From contig NZ_LSSW01000022.1 of NCBI RefSeq assembly GCF_001567565.1, forward strand, positions 548,343-612,342: a DNA stretch of 64,000 nt, in the 5' to 3' direction. The position numbers and the translations under genes are program-made. A model generated the notes under the pieces. The model was not told where the DNA came from. It was given only the letters and a program-made list of their open reading frames with translations, and made no database searches. Position 1 is the stretch's first letter, and every line of letters begins with the position of its first letter. This DNA is from Ectopseudomonas composti. GTDB taxonomy: Bacteria > Pseudomonadota > Gammaproteobacteria > Pseudomonadales > Pseudomonadaceae. Shown here piece after piece: positions 17,712 to 25,658 of this stretch.

Positions 17712-17732
17712 GTTAAGCATCTGAGGCAGATC
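17712..17732. promoter_or_regulatory. fap upstream repeat 2 (candidate enhancer site)
   Basis: GTTAAGCATCTGAGGCAG plus three bases. It is the second copy of the 21 bp repeat, in the same orientation and 94 bases from the first, close to nine turns of B-DNA. It lies about 185-205 bases upstream of the predicted fap start. Confidence 0.55.
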
Positions 17733-17819
17733 GAGACGACGCGGCGCCCTGCTCGGGCCGACTGCATCCATTGAAGCCTGGCATTGTCGCCCCCCTTCGC
17801 AGGCAAGCGAGGCGCCTGG

Positions 17820-19667
17820 CTAGCCGCTCTCAACGCGATTACGCCCCTGCGCCTTGGCGCGATAGAGCGCGGTATCGGCACGCTGTACCAGCGTCTGCAA
17901 AGGAAGCTCTGCATCGGCCTGCATGGCCGTTACACCGACGCTGACACTTATGTGGCCAAGGGGTGAGCGTATATGCGGCAACGCCAGCGCTGCCACTGAC
18001 CGAACCAGCGTCTGCGCCATGTCCTGTGCACTGGCCAGGCTGGTGGCGGGCGCCAGGAAAACGAACTCCTCGCCGCCATAGCGTGCCACCAGATCGCTGG
18101 AGCGGCTGATGGTCTTGGCCAGCGTGTGCGCGACCTGTTGCAGGCAGCTGTCACCTGCCAGATGCCCGTAATGGTCGTTGTAAGCCTTGAACCAGTCGAC
18201 ATCCACAACCGCCAGAGCCAGCGACTCGCCTGCTCGCTGGGCGCGCTTCCACTCCTTGGCCAGTACCTCGTCGAAATGACGACGATTGGCGATGCCGGTG
18301 AGCGCATCGGTCAGGCTCAGGGTTTCCAGTCGACTGTTGAGCACCTGCAACTCCTGGGTGCGCTCGGCTACCCGTTCCTCCAGCTCGCGCTCGGAGCGCT
18401 GCAGGCTTTGCACCAGCTGCTCCTGCGTCTGCAACAACCTGGTCTGCGCCTGGAGCTTTTCCTGGCGTATGACGTTGATGCGGTCGGCCAGGGCGAAGGC
18501 CAGCAACAGCATCTCCAGCGACGAACCGATCTGCAGACCGTCCACGGTAAAGGCATTGGTCGGCAAGATGCCCATGGCGCGCAGGCTCGTGGTCGCCCCA
18601 CCGAGAATCAGCAGGCCGAAGGCTGCGAGAAAGAAGTAGGCACTGCGTTGCCGTTTGAGGGCGCAGGCCAAAGCCACCCCCAGCATGACGAAGGCCGTCA
18701 GCAGATTGATCACGATGGCCACGCGTGACACCTGTGGCAACGCGGCGGCATAGATCAGCGGGGAAACCAGGTACAGCGCTACCAGCACCAGCAAGCCGCG
18801 GTCGATCCGTGGCAGTAGAGAGGCGGTCTGCAACATGCTGCGCATGAACAGCAACATGCCGCTCAGCGCCAGCGATGCTCCTGAGTAATAAGCCACGTTG
18901 GAGTTGAGCGGTATGCCGAACAACATCCAGTCCGGTGCCATGCCGTTCTTGACCGTCAAGGCGCACACCGCGCACAGCACGAAGGTCACATAGAGCAGGT
19001 AGATGCGTTCACGCAGGGCGATGAACAGCATCAGGTTGAACAGGATCATCGCGACGGCGATGCCCACGTAACCGGCGCGCGCCATGTAATCCTCGCGCTC
19101 GTATGCCTGAAAACCTTCGACCGACCAGAGCTGCAGCGGCACCAGCAGGCCGATGCTCGATTCGACTCGCAGATAGACCATCTGCTGCGAATGCGCAGGC
19201 AGATGCAGGGGGAAGACGAAGTTGCGGTTGTCGTAGGCCTTGCTGGTTTGCGGGCGATCCGCCCCGGTGCGCCAGATGCGATAGCTACCCTGCCCGTCCG
19301 GCAGGTAGGCATCGACCTGGGAGATGCGCGGGTTGTCCACCACCAGCAAACGGGTCAGCGCCTGCTCGCTGGAATTGCCGATGCCCAGGCGAAACCAGTA
19401 GGCCGAACGGGTGAAGCCCAAGGCGAACGACGCACTGTCGACTTGCTCGGTGCGAAATCGCTGCGCGACCTCGACAGACCTGACATCCGCCAACGTCAGT
19501 GTTCGCGAAGGATCCTCCAGCAAACCGACATGGGGCGTCAGCGCCAACGGTTCCTTGTCCAGCACCGCAGCATCGAGCTGGCGAACACCGGCCCAGGTCG
19601 ACGAAGCGAATATCGACAGGCCAAGCAGTAGCCAGAGGATGAGCCGAAAGCGCTGATGAGTGTTCAT
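17820..19667 (-). CDS. Membrane diguanylate cyclase with 7TMR-DISM sensor
   Basis: 615 residues. Signal/anchor at the N-terminus, then a periplasmic 7TMR-DISM extracellular domain (~30-185; FTRSAYWFRLGIGNSSEQ is typical). Seven predicted transmembrane helices follow (~195-400), then a coiled coil (LLQTQEQLVQSLQRSERELEERVAE) and a GGDEF domain with an intact active site, YGGEEF. RSSD five residues before that motif is an inhibitory I-site (RxxD). It should make c-di-GMP and be product-inhibited. The ATG at 19665-19667 is preferred to an upstream GTG. It lies immediately upstream of the fap promoter region in the same orientation; c-di-GMP control of fap is inference. Confidence 0.9.
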   Translation of the reverse strand: MNTHQRFRLILWLLLGLSIFASSTWAGVRQLDAAVLDKEPLALTPHVGLLEDPSRTLTLADVRSVEVAQRFRTEQVDSASFALGFTRSAYWFRLGIGNSSEQALTRLLVVDNPRISQVDAYLPDGQGSYRIWRTGADRPQTSKAYDNRNFVFPLHLPAHSQQMVYLRVESSIGLLVPLQLWSVEGFQAYEREDYMARAGYVGIAVAMILFNLMLFIALRERIYLLYVTFVLCAVCALTVKNGMAPDWMLFGIPLNSNVAYYSGASLALSGMLLFMRSMLQTASLLPRIDRGLLVLVALYLVSPLIYAAALPQVSRVAIVINLLTAFVMLGVALACALKRQRSAYFFLAAFGLLILGGATTSLRAMGILPTNAFTVDGLQIGSSLEMLLLAFALADRINVIRQEKLQAQTRLLQTQEQLVQSLQRSERELEERVAERTQELQVLNSRLETLSLTDALTGIANRRHFDEVLAKEWKRAQRAGESLALAVVDVDWFKAYNDHYGHLAGDSCLQQVAHTLAKTISRSSDLVARYGGEEFVFLAPATSLASAQDMAQTLVRSVAALALPHIRSPLGHISVSVGVTAMQADAELPLQTLVQRADTALYRAKAQGRNRVESG

Positions 19668-19766
19668 GCGGGGTATCGACTGGGGTCCGAGTGGCGCCTG
19701 CTCGCGGGTGATCACAGGATGCCGAGTCTACAGACAAGTCTGATGCAGCCAAAGTGCCATGAAGGA

Positions 19767-20189
19767 TCAGAGCAGCGCCTGACCGATCATTGCCGCCAAC
19801 GCCAGCAGGCAAGCCAGCCCTGCCCCGTAGGCCAGGGTCCGCCATGGTTGCCAGCCCCCCAGATACGCCAACGTATGCGCGGCGCGGGCGGCGGTGAATA
19901 TGCAGAACAGCAACCCCGTCAGTTCGTCCGGCGTTCGCAGCACCACAGCCAGCGCGCCAAGCACGAAGAACAGCGGAATATTTTCCAGGTCGTTGGCCCA
20001 GGCTTGGCCAGCACGCCGCACCTGAGGCAGGTCCTGCGCGCGCGCAGCACGCCCAACGAACGCCGCATCCTCGGTATTGGCGAAGGCTCGATACCTGATG
20101 CGCAAGTAACCCTGGTAGCAGGATATCGCCAACATCTTCATAAACAGCACCAGCACGCACAGGCTATACAGCTGCAGGAGGCCGCTCAC
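19767..20189 (-). CDS. MAPEG-family membrane protein
   Basis: 140 residues with four predicted membrane helices. The MAPEG signature (microsomal glutathione S-transferase/leukotriene synthase superfamily) is visible: NDLENIPLFFVLGAL and later FTAARAAHTLAYLGG. The GTG start at 20187-20189 overlaps the stop of the preceding gene as GTGA, showing translational coupling; longer readings of the frame run into the neighbouring gene and do not look like protein. Bacterial members may conjugate or reduce hydrophobic electrophiles with glutathione, but the substrate here is unknown. Confidence 0.85.
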   Translation of the reverse strand: MSGLLQLYSLCVLVLFMKMLAISCYQGYLRIRYRAFANTEDAAFVGRAARAQDLPQVRRAGQAWANDLENIPLFFVLGALAVVLRTPDELTGLLFCIFTAARAAHTLAYLGGWQPWRTLAYGAGLACLLALAAMIGQALL

Positions 20190-20512
20190 ACCCGCTGCGC
20201 CATCGGGCGCTGGCGCCAAAATCCCTCTACCACCATGTAGGCCAGCGGTCCGATGGAGGCGAACACCGCGGTGAGCACCAGGTACGGCAGAATTGACAGC
20301 AGCGAACGGCCTTTGCTCCTTGCATCCCGGTACATCCAGAGCGCCGCCATGGCGGCCAGCAGGTAGAGGTCGATGACCAGCTGCGCGGTGTCGGGCCGTG
20401 ACAGCAGCTCCAGGCCGAAGGCCAGCAGGGACTGTTCGGCTACTGCCATGCACCAGGCGGTATAGAGCGAAAACGCCAGCAAGGCGACGAGTGCGAGATA
20501 AGGTCTGTTCAT
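20186..20512 (-). CDS. DUF2834-type small membrane protein
   Basis: 108 residues with three predicted membrane helices (LALVALLAFSLYTAW; VIDLYLLAAMAALWMYRDARSKG; LSILPYLVLTAVFASIGPLAYMV). The DxxLLAxxxxxWMYRDARxxG core is characteristic of DUF2834. Function unknown. AGGA lies seven bases before the ATG. It is coupled to the downstream MAPEG gene by a GTGA overlap, so the two probably work together in the membrane. Confidence 0.82.
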   Translation of the reverse strand: MNRPYLALVALLAFSLYTAWCMAVAEQSLLAFGLELLSRPDTAQLVIDLYLLAAMAALWMYRDARSKGRSLLSILPYLVLTAVFASIGPLAYMVVEGFWRQRPMAQRV

Positions 20513-20589
20513 CGGCGGTTCCTGATCGGTGAGGCGAGCACGGTAGGTTCTGTACGAAAAGTGCCTGCGCTGGTTAGAACGGATTCGGA

Positions 20590-20640
20590 ATGCTCATTTG
20601 CAGCGCGTAAACTGCGCACCCTCACCCGTTCTTGCCTTGC
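20590..20640. repeat. Degenerate relative of the 53.8 kb MITE-like repeat
   Basis: This 51-base stretch matches 53889-53939 without gaps at 40 of 51 positions. ATGCTCATTT, TAAACTGCGC and TTGCCTTGC are fully conserved. The terminal inverted repeats of the other copy are not recognisable here, so this is an old or partial copy. It lies between divergent genes. Confidence 0.5.
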
Positions 20641-20700
20641 CTGACCTGCGCTCGACGACTTTGCCTACAGAGCCTAGTGATAGGCTCGCCCTTGGTTCAA

Positions 20701-20715
20701 TGACCTGTCAGGTCA
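20701..20715. promoter_or_regulatory. Perfect dyad TGACCTG-t-CAGGTCA upstream of the XRE regulator
   Basis: A 7+1+7 perfect inverted repeat ends 36 bases before the XRE gene start. This is a typical position for an autoregulatory operator between or over promoter elements (TTGGTT at 20692-20697 is a possible -35). The binding protein is not known; the adjacent XRE regulator is the natural candidate. Confidence 0.5.
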
Positions 20716-20751
20716 TAGACATCGCCTCAGCCGAACTGCCAGAGTCTGTGC

Positions 20752-21576
20752 ATGAATGCTCATCTGCCACCTCACACGCACACCGCCACACCCGCCGGCC
20801 AACAATTGCGTCAGTTACGCCGCCAGGTAGGCCTCAGCCAGCTCGACCTGGCGCTGATCACCGGCATCTCCCAACGCCACCTCAGTTGCATCGAAACCGG
20901 GCGAGCCAGACCCAGCCCCGCCACACTGCATGCCCTGCTGATGGCGCTGGACGCCCCGCTAGAGCAGTGCAACAACCTGTTCCTGGCCGCTGGCTATGCG
21001 CCGCGCTATGGCGCCTTGCCGCTCACTTCGCCATCTTTGGAGGCCATTCGCGGCGCCATCGGCCATGTGCTGCAGGCCAACAACCCCGCACCGGCGATCG
21101 TCCTCGGCAGCCAGTGGCAGGTCATGGCCGCCAACGCCAGCACGGCTGCTCTGTTCGCTCTGCTGGGCTTGCCAGTCGATGCCGCCGATGACCTCAACCT
21201 GTTGGTGACCCTGCTACAGCCAGGTGGCCTGGGCGACCATCTGCTCAACGCCGACGAAATTCGTGCGCTCGCCTGGCAGCGCGCCTTCCGTGAAGCGCTG
21301 GAAAATCCCGAGTTGGCCGCCTTGTTGGCAGGCTTGCCGAAACCGTCGGGCCTGGCAGTGCTGGGCAACCAAGCGCCTCCGCTGGTGATGACCCGCATCG
21401 ACTCACCCGAGGGCGAATTGAGCTTTCTCTCCACCTTCACCACCTTTGGCATGCCACTGGACATCACGGTGGCCTCGCTGCGTATCGAACACCTGATCCC
21501 GGCTGACCCGCACACCTGGCAGGTCATGACCCAGGCCTACGAGCACAGCATGAGAACCTCGGCAAGCGTGGGCTGA
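20752..21576 (+). CDS. XRE-family regulator with MmyB-like ligand domain
   Basis: 274 residues. Residues ~15-75 are an XRE helix-turn-helix (GQQLRQLRRQVGLSQLDLAL, then GISQRHLSCIETGRARPS). Residues ~100-270 match the MmyB-like/PAS-like ligand-binding region found in many Pseudomonas XRE regulators (VLGSQWQVMAANASTAALFALLG; later PSGLAVLGNQAPPLVMTRI and FTTFGMPLDITVASLRIEHLIPADP). These proteins usually repress or activate a divergent neighbour, here perhaps the DUF2834/MAPEG pair. A perfect 15-base dyad lies just upstream. Ligand unknown; fatty-acid-like ligands have been suggested for the fold. Confidence 0.88.
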   Translation: MNAHLPPHTHTATPAGQQLRQLRRQVGLSQLDLALITGISQRHLSCIETGRARPSPATLHALLMALDAPLEQCNNLFLAAGYAPRYGALPLTSPSLEAIRGAIGHVLQANNPAPAIVLGSQWQVMAANASTAALFALLGLPVDAADDLNLLVTLLQPGGLGDHLLNADEIRALAWQRAFREALENPELAALLAGLPKPSGLAVLGNQAPPLVMTRIDSPEGELSFLSTFTTFGMPLDITVASLRIEHLIPADPHTWQVMTQAYEHSMRTSASVG

Positions 21577-21679
21577 GCGCCTGAAACGCTACGCGGGTTG
21601 CCGCTGGCGGTGGATCGAAGGGCTACGCACGCTCTCTACCAACAGATAGACTGCCTGCCGAGCCGCCAGGGACATGCCC

Positions 21680-22027
21680 ATGACAACCGATCAGATCGCC
21701 GCCCTCTGCCTCGCCTTGCCCGGAGCCCGCGAAGACCTCAAATGGGGTAGCAACCGGGTGTTTTCCGTGGCGGGCAACAAGATGTTCGCCATCCTTCATT
21801 TCATTGGCGAGAATCTGGCATTCAAGGTCGATAGCGACCTGTTTCTCGGTTATGTCGACCGTCCTGGCATCCGCCCTGCGCCTTATCTGGCCCGCGCTCA
21901 CTGGATCAGCATGAGCGCCCAGCGCTTGCCGCTGAGCGACGACGAGTTGCGCCAGTTACTGACACGCTCACATCAACTGGTAGTGCGCAGATTGCCCAAA
22001 CGCCTGCAGCCGGGATTGCTGCTATAG
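21680..22027 (+). CDS. MmcQ/YjbR-family protein
   Basis: 115 residues of the small MmcQ/YjbR family: MTTDQIAALCLALPGAREDLKWG, F(S)VAGNKMFAIL, LAFKVDSDLF, and the typical LARAHWISM. YjbR has a double-wing DNA-binding-like fold; cellular role unknown. AGGGA is seven bases before the ATG at 21680, so I prefer it to the ATG two codons earlier. The 3' end overlaps that of the convergent gene by six bases. Confidence 0.88.
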   Translation: MTTDQIAALCLALPGAREDLKWGSNRVFSVAGNKMFAILHFIGENLAFKVDSDLFLGYVDRPGIRPAPYLARAHWISMSAQRLPLSDDELRQLLTRSHQLVVRRLPKRLQPGLLL

Positions 22028-22879
22028 CGGCGTGGCCATCTCAAGGTGGATGCTCCGTCGCTGCTGCAGGTTGACCGGTGGCTCGAATACCTGATGGAAG
22101 TGCTCCCGGGCCAGGCGGCGTATCAAGCCGCTGCGTTGCGCCTGCGGCAACAGTTCCTGCAGTAAGCGCTGCAACTCCGGGCGTTTCGGCGAGACGTAGA
22201 GGATGTGATCCTGTGCGTAGCGGAACACCAGGTTGCGTTCCACCTCCAGTTCAGTGTGCTGCATCCATTCATGCGCGATTTCGTGGGCACCGCGGGGCAG
22301 GTAGTCGATCGGCCGTGTCGGCGAAGCCACCATACGGTAGAGCCGTTTCCAGTCGCCATCGATGGTCGCCACCGGCAGCTCATTGGCCTCCCAGATTACC
22401 CGATCCGCCCAGGCTGCCCCCATGCCAGCTACCTGCTGCAGACGACGAAAATCCTCCAGACCGTGCACCGGGTCATACAGCGCCTGGCTACCCTTGCGAA
22501 TGAACAGGATGCGCTGGTTGACCAGGTTGTCGGTCATGTCCACCCGCACTGGCAGGAACCTGCGCTCACGCTCGGCCGTCGGCCCGAGGATCAGTGCGCT
22601 GATCTCCCCACGCTGGAGCATGAGCTCGAGGCGCGTCATCGGCAGACTGCCAAGCTCCCGCACCACGACCGGGTGTCCTCCCAAGGCCAGCGCCTGCTCA
22701 AGCACCTGCCGGCAATAGGCTACCGACTCGGGCGTACCGCCCAGGGTCAATGGCACCACGGTTGACGCTTGGGCGGGGCCAGAGAAGTAGCCCATCAGGC
22801 ACAGGCCCAGCGCCCGAAAACAGGCCGCAAGACGTTGCCGGACACTGCCTACGCCGAAGGTTCTCATTATTGTTTTCAT
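22022..22879 (-). CDS. Periplasmic solute-binding-like protein
   Basis: 285 residues. A signal peptide about 40 residues long ends AQA-S. The mature part resembles family-3 extracellular solute-binding proteins: VVPLTLGGTPESVAYCRQVLEQAL, RLELMLQRGEISALILGPTAERERRF, and NQRILFIRKGSQALYD. Such stand-alone proteins are common in pseudomonads, often without an ABC permease nearby, and their ligands are mostly unknown. The ATG at 22877-22879 has GGGAG about 10 bases upstream; an in-frame ATG 15 codons earlier lacks a ribosome site. No permease or kinase is adjacent. Confidence 0.75.
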   Translation of the reverse strand: MKTIMRTFGVGSVRQRLAACFRALGLCLMGYFSGPAQASTVVPLTLGGTPESVAYCRQVLEQALALGGHPVVVRELGSLPMTRLELMLQRGEISALILGPTAERERRFLPVRVDMTDNLVNQRILFIRKGSQALYDPVHGLEDFRRLQQVAGMGAAWADRVIWEANELPVATIDGDWKRLYRMVASPTRPIDYLPRGAHEIAHEWMQHTELEVERNLVFRYAQDHILYVSPKRPELQRLLQELLPQAQRSGLIRRLAREHFHQVFEPPVNLQQRRSIHLEMATPL

Positions 22880-22970
22880 GACCTGGTTGCTCCCGCCAGA
22901 CAGGCGGGCTCCGGACGCCAACATAGCCGCTTAGCGCGGTCCAATGCCAGCGTGCCTGCCAACTGGCCTG

Positions 22971-23693
22971 CTACTGAAGGAGTGAGGGGATATGGCGGGC
23001 GATGTAGGCACCATCGAGCAATAGCAGGTCGATCCAGAACAGCTGATGAACGGCGACGATCAACCAGAAAATCGCTTGATAAGACAGCTTGCGGGTCTTG
23101 TGACGAAAGGTCTGCTGAGCGACCAGCGCCCCTGGCCAACCACCGACCAGCTCGATCAGGTGCAGGGTATTTTCCGCCGTGCGCCGGCCACCGCTCTGGG
23201 CACTGCGTTTATCCAGCCAGTACTGCAGAAAACTCAGCAGACTGGCCAGCAGATAAAGCGGTAATACCCACCACAAGCCTTTACCAAGCAGCTGCAAGGC
23301 GCCGATCACTGGCAACAGGCATAGCAAGGCGAGAATCACGCTCTTGCCGGCGAAGTTCTGGATGGAGCCCTGCCTCGCTGCCCTGTGCGTGGACCTGGCG
23401 GCAGACTTCCGCGCTGCTGGAGCCGCCTTGCTGGAGGTTTTCGGTTTACGCCGGATCGCCTCCCGATCAAGGCTCAGCTGCGCAGCCAGGCGCAAATGTT
23501 CGGCACGCGGCCGCCCTCGTTGATCACGCCCTTCGATGAACAGCACCTCGTCGCCGGGTTGCGGGCGACGGTCACCGCGCATCACCGAGATGTGCGCGAA
23601 GACTTCTGCGCCTCCGTCCTGCGGCTGGATGAAACCAAAACCCTTGGCATCATCCCAGTTTTTCAGGCGCCCTTTGCGCTCGTTGCCGATCAC
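22971..23693 (-). CDS. Cold-shock domain-DUF1294 membrane fusion protein
   Basis: 240 residues. Residues ~5-70 form a cold-shock domain with the RNP-like signature [20 protein letters not shown]. Residues ~75-110 are a basic low-complexity linker (Lys/Arg/Ala/Ser). Residues ~115-235 are DUF1294 with three or four membrane helices, including the conserved [15 protein letters not shown] and [26 protein letters not shown]. The fusion is known in proteobacteria; function unknown, perhaps RNA binding at the membrane. The GTG start overlaps the uppP stop as GTGA, indicating coupling. Confidence 0.88.
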   Translation of the reverse strand: MIGNERKGRLKNWDDAKGFGFIQPQDGGAEVFAHISVMRGDRRPQPGDEVLFIEGRDQRGRPRAEHLRLAAQLSLDREAIRRKPKTSSKAAPAARKSAARSTHRAARQGSIQNFAGKSVILALLCLLPVIGALQLLGKGLWWVLPLYLLASLLSFLQYWLDKRSAQSGGRRTAENTLHLIELVGGWPGALVAQQTFRHKTRKLSYQAIFWLIVAVHQLFWIDLLLLDGAYIARHIPSLLQ

Positions 23694-24520
23694 GCTTGCG
23701 CGGTACTCCAGTCGATCAGATGCAGCTGCCAGGTGGCGAGAATCACCACGCCAAAGGCGATTCGGTACCAGGCGAACACCGCATAGCTGTGACTGGTGAT
23801 GAACTTGAGCAAGGCGCGCACGGTGATCATCGCCACGATAAAGGTGCTGACGAAGCCGATGGCGAAGATCGGCAAGTCACTCATCTGCAGGATGTGGCGG
23901 TACTTGATCAGCGAATAAACCGTGGCTGCAACCATGGTTGGCATGGCCAGGAAGAAGGAAAACTCGGTGGCCGCCTTGCGCGAAAGGCCGAACACCAGGC
24001 CGCCGATGATGGTGGCACCCGAGCGCGACGTCCCCGGGATCAGCGCCAGGCATTGAGCGAAACCGACCTTGAGCGCCAGCTTCCAGTTCATGTCGTCGAC
24101 CGTTTCCGCCTTGATCGGGTGATTGCGCTTCTCTGCCCAGAGCATGACGATGCCACCAATGATCAGCGCCATGGCCACGGTGATGGGGTTGAACAGCCAG
24201 TGTTCGATCAGATCGGCAAAGGCCAGACCGAAAATCACAGCCGGAACGAACGCCAGCAGCAGGTTGAAGGTGAAACGTTGTGCCTTCGGGTCATTGGGCA
24301 ACCCCACGACCACACCGAGCACCTTCGCTCGAAACTCCCAGATGACTGCGAGAATGGCGCCGAGCTGGATGATGATCTTGAACGCCGTCGCCGTTTCGCC
24401 GTTGAAGCCCAGCAAGTCCCCGACCACGATCAGGTGCCCAGTGCTGGAAATTGGCAAAAACTCGGTCAGGCCTTCCACGATGCCCAGAATCAGGGCCTGA
24501 AAGGCCATCCAGATATCCAT
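23690..24520 (-). CDS. uppP: Undecaprenyl-diphosphatase UppP (BacA)
   Basis: 276 residues, about the length of E. coli BacA (273), with about eight membrane helices. Catalytic motifs are intact: [20 protein letters not shown] (with the Glu-rich motif) and [14 protein letters not shown] (Arg motif). It recycles the lipid carrier C55-PP to C55-P for peptidoglycan and O-antigen synthesis, acting at the periplasmic face, and can give bacitracin resistance. The ATG at 24518-24520 follows GGGGGA; an upstream TTG is weaker. It is coupled to the downstream cold-shock-DUF1294 gene. Confidence 0.95.
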   Translation of the reverse strand: MDIWMAFQALILGIVEGLTEFLPISSTGHLIVVGDLLGFNGETATAFKIIIQLGAILAVIWEFRAKVLGVVVGLPNDPKAQRFTFNLLLAFVPAVIFGLAFADLIEHWLFNPITVAMALIIGGIVMLWAEKRNHPIKAETVDDMNWKLALKVGFAQCLALIPGTSRSGATIIGGLVFGLSRKAATEFSFFLAMPTMVAATVYSLIKYRHILQMSDLPIFAIGFVSTFIVAMITVRALLKFITSHSYAVFAWYRIAFGVVILATWQLHLIDWSTAQA

Positions 24521-24772
24521 CAAATCCCCCAAAAGCGCGGCAACTACCTGCGCATGAAACTTCGAACGTGGAGCATGGCCCCGCCCCTGGGACTCAAGCC
24601 CGTTGCGGAGGTTCCTTGCAACGCTCTAACGCGGTGCCTGTTCAGGTTCTACCCCGAGCGGCGGAAATGCTATCAGACAACTAGAGTGAATAATGCTTCG
24701 ATGTGACAGTATTGCCCCGTGCCCTTCGCGGCAGCCCCGAATCCGACAATTACAACAATCAGGAATTGCTTC
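24521..24772. other. uppP leader region
   Basis: Gene-free. A hairpin with GTTGC (24602-24606) and GCAAC (24618-24622) arms and an inner AGG/CCT pair, plus GC-rich palindromic bits, lies 80-100 bases upstream of uppP. I considered a riboswitch but recognise none. Confidence 0.4.
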
Positions 24773-24986
24773 ATGACCAGCTTGCGTAGCCTGCCAATCA
24801 GCGAGCGTCTGTGGCTGCTTCTCGCGTTGGCCATGCTGGACGCAGGTCTTGCAGGGCGCTGATATGTTGCGCGAGATTCACACCGACCTTTACACCGGCA
24901 AGCCGGGAAAGACCGGCGGCATCGAGCAGAACTTGACGCAGTTAGCCGACCCGTTCAAACGTTTACTCGGGCAGTTCCGTGTGTGA
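24773..24986 (+). pseudogene. Remnant of a methyl-accepting chemotaxis protein gene
   Basis: An ATG at 24773 opens MTSLRSLPISERLWLLLALA, the basic tail plus first membrane helix typical of single-Cache chemoreceptors, but stops after 29 codons. In another frame, overlapping it, the reading continues MLREIHTDLYTGKPGKT, which resembles the segment after TM1 in such receptors. It then runs directly into IEQNLTQLADPFKRLLGQFRV-stop, which resembles a receptor C-terminal tail. So the gene appears to have a frameshift plus a large internal deletion that removed the sensor, HAMP and signalling domains. The identification rests on family pattern memory, not a search. Confidence 0.55.
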
Positions 24987-24993
24987 GACGAAC

Positions 24994-25608
24994 ATGAGCA
25001 GCATGCAGCATCAGGAGGTCGATTTCAGTCGGCCACAGAATCAGGACCTGGTCTGGGACCTGGACAGCATGGCGCGCCGTGAGCTGGCCGAGCGTTTCAT
25101 CAAGCTGTTCGAGAACCGCCTGTGCGTCTATTCCGAATCGGTGGGGCAGTTGTACACCAACTACAGCCTGCACTTCCCCACCGATCTCGGGCGCAAGATG
25201 GTGGTACTGCCCAACCCCTATGCCTTTCACGACACGCTGCATGGCATCGACAGCCAGGCCATTCGCAAGACCGGGCTGTGCGTATTGCCAGGCCGAGTGC
25301 TAGGCAAACCGGGTTTGCTGCTCAGCACGCAGATCAAGGACGCCGGGCCGGCCCCCAAGACCATGCCGTTCAAGCCTGCACTGGCGCAGATCATCAGCAA
25401 CCAGAAGAAAATCGGTGACCTGTTCCTGCCGGTGCTGATGAAGGGGGATCTGCGCGAATTCGACCAGCAGATGCCCTACATCCACCTGCATCGCCTGCAA
25501 CTGGCACGCCTCGATCGACTCTCCAGCTTCGAGCGCGACGACATCCAGCAAACCATCACGCGCAAACTGCTGATGCTCTATCGACAAGCCGACAGCCTGG
25601 TGTGCTGA
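24994..25608 (+). CDS. Hypothetical protein, unrecognised
   Basis: 204 residues from the ATG at 24994; a second ATG follows three codons later, and a GTG at 24979 overlaps the chemoreceptor remnant. There is no signal peptide or membrane helix. The sequence is soluble and mixed, with a conserved-looking middle (GRKMVVLPNPYAFHDTLHGI) and a helical C-terminus (RLSSFERDDIQQTITRKLLML). I do not recognise a family. Codon use matches its neighbours, so it is likely expressed. It starts immediately after the decayed chemoreceptor gene. Confidence 0.7.
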   Translation: MSSMQHQEVDFSRPQNQDLVWDLDSMARRELAERFIKLFENRLCVYSESVGQLYTNYSLHFPTDLGRKMVVLPNPYAFHDTLHGIDSQAIRKTGLCVLPGRVLGKPGLLLSTQIKDAGPAPKTMPFKPALAQIISNQKKIGDLFLPVLMKGDLREFDQQMPYIHLHRLQLARLDRLSSFERDDIQQTITRKLLMLYRQADSLVC

Positions 25609-25658
25609 GCCGGCGACACCAGTACAATCGCCACCCTTTCCACATTTGAGGCCGCCGG

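Noticed and set aside
24580..24680. Possible riboswitch in the uppP leader
   Set aside because: Only short hairpins are present; no conserved core of a known riboswitch class could be found by eye.
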